NCBI GenBank assembly: GCA_041686955.1
Contig: JAWLCV010000144.1
Location: forward strand, 1 to 5,939
DNA from: UBA7803 sp041686955
GTDB lineage: Bacteria > Pseudomonadota > Gammaproteobacteria > Pseudomonadales > Azotimanducaceae
Reading direction: 5' to 3'
DNA: 5,939 bases
In this document: piece after piece, positions 5,919 to 5,939 of the stretch
How positions within the stretch are numbered: the first letter of the stretch is position 1
Layout: every line of letters starts with the position of its first letter
Position numbers and translations under genes: made by a program
The notes under the pieces: generated by a model
The model's input: only the letters and a program-made list of their open reading frames with translations
Told to the model about the DNA's origin: nothing
The model's database searches: none

Positions 5919-5939
5919 TCAGGCCTTGGCTGCGTGCTT
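5919..5939 (-). CDS. Possible C-terminal end of the upstream gene (candidate yidC)
   Basis: Starting at the right edge, one minus-strand frame reads Lys-His-Ala-Ala-Lys-Ala and then TGA (5921-5919), leaving 34 bases before the mnmE start. The conserved gammaproteobacterial order is rnpA, yidC, mnmE, and YidC (membrane protein insertase) typically ends in a short basic cytoplasmic tail, which this hexapeptide would fit. Six codons cannot prove identity, and the other two minus-strand frames are not excluded. The call rests on synteny and a plausible stop position. Confidence 0.35.
   Translation of the reverse strand, partial: KHAAKA

Overview
This window is a GC-rich stretch (roughly two thirds G+C by eye) of an ordinary bacterial chromosome. 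It carries the classic origin-proximal housekeeping block, all on the minus strand. Read in transcription order, from right to left, it holds: a possible last few codons of an upstream gene (probably yidC), mnmE, mnmG, rsmG, parA, parB, and a short intergenic region with a promoter pointing out of the left end. The gene order and protein details fit a high-GC gammaproteobacterium. MnmG keeps the E. coli residue numbering for its two key cysteines, and ParB has the RGxYQPRR/ENIQREDLNP style familiar from Pseudomonas. I cannot name the genus from the sequence alone.

Right part (4532-5939): mnmE encodes the folate- and GTP-binding half of the tRNA U34 modification enzyme and ends in the family's C-I-G-K tail. 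A 54-base gap without an evident terminator separates it from mnmG (2573-4477), which encodes the FAD-binding partner. Together these two proteins make the (carboxymethyl)aminomethyl-uridine modification at wobble position 34 of certain tRNAs.

Middle part (1067-2580): rsmG (16S rRNA m7G527 methyltransferase) overlaps the end of mnmG by 8 bases, and parA overlaps the end of rsmG by 4 bases. The parA-parB junction is another 4-base GTGA overlap. This run of overlaps indicates one translationally coupled unit. ParA (ATPase) and ParB (CTP-dependent clamp that loads at parS) drive origin segregation. I see no convincing parS site, and no cluster of DnaA boxes, inside the window.

Left part (1-194): there is no gene here. 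Directly abutting the parB stop codon lie two arrays of a degenerate 7-base repeat (GCTRTCC on one side, its complement GGAYAGC on the other). They can pair as a long stem with 21 of 23 positions matching. Beyond them, on the minus strand, is a strong sigma70-like promoter (TTGAAC, 17 bases, TATAAT) that reads off the window, probably into the next operon. In related gammaproteobacteria that operon is usually atpI-atp.

I found no defence system, mobile element, CRISPR array or other new multi-gene system. The most unusual element is the inverted heptad array after parB. Long plus-strand ORFs in this window are shadows produced by the GC-rich codon bias of the real genes.
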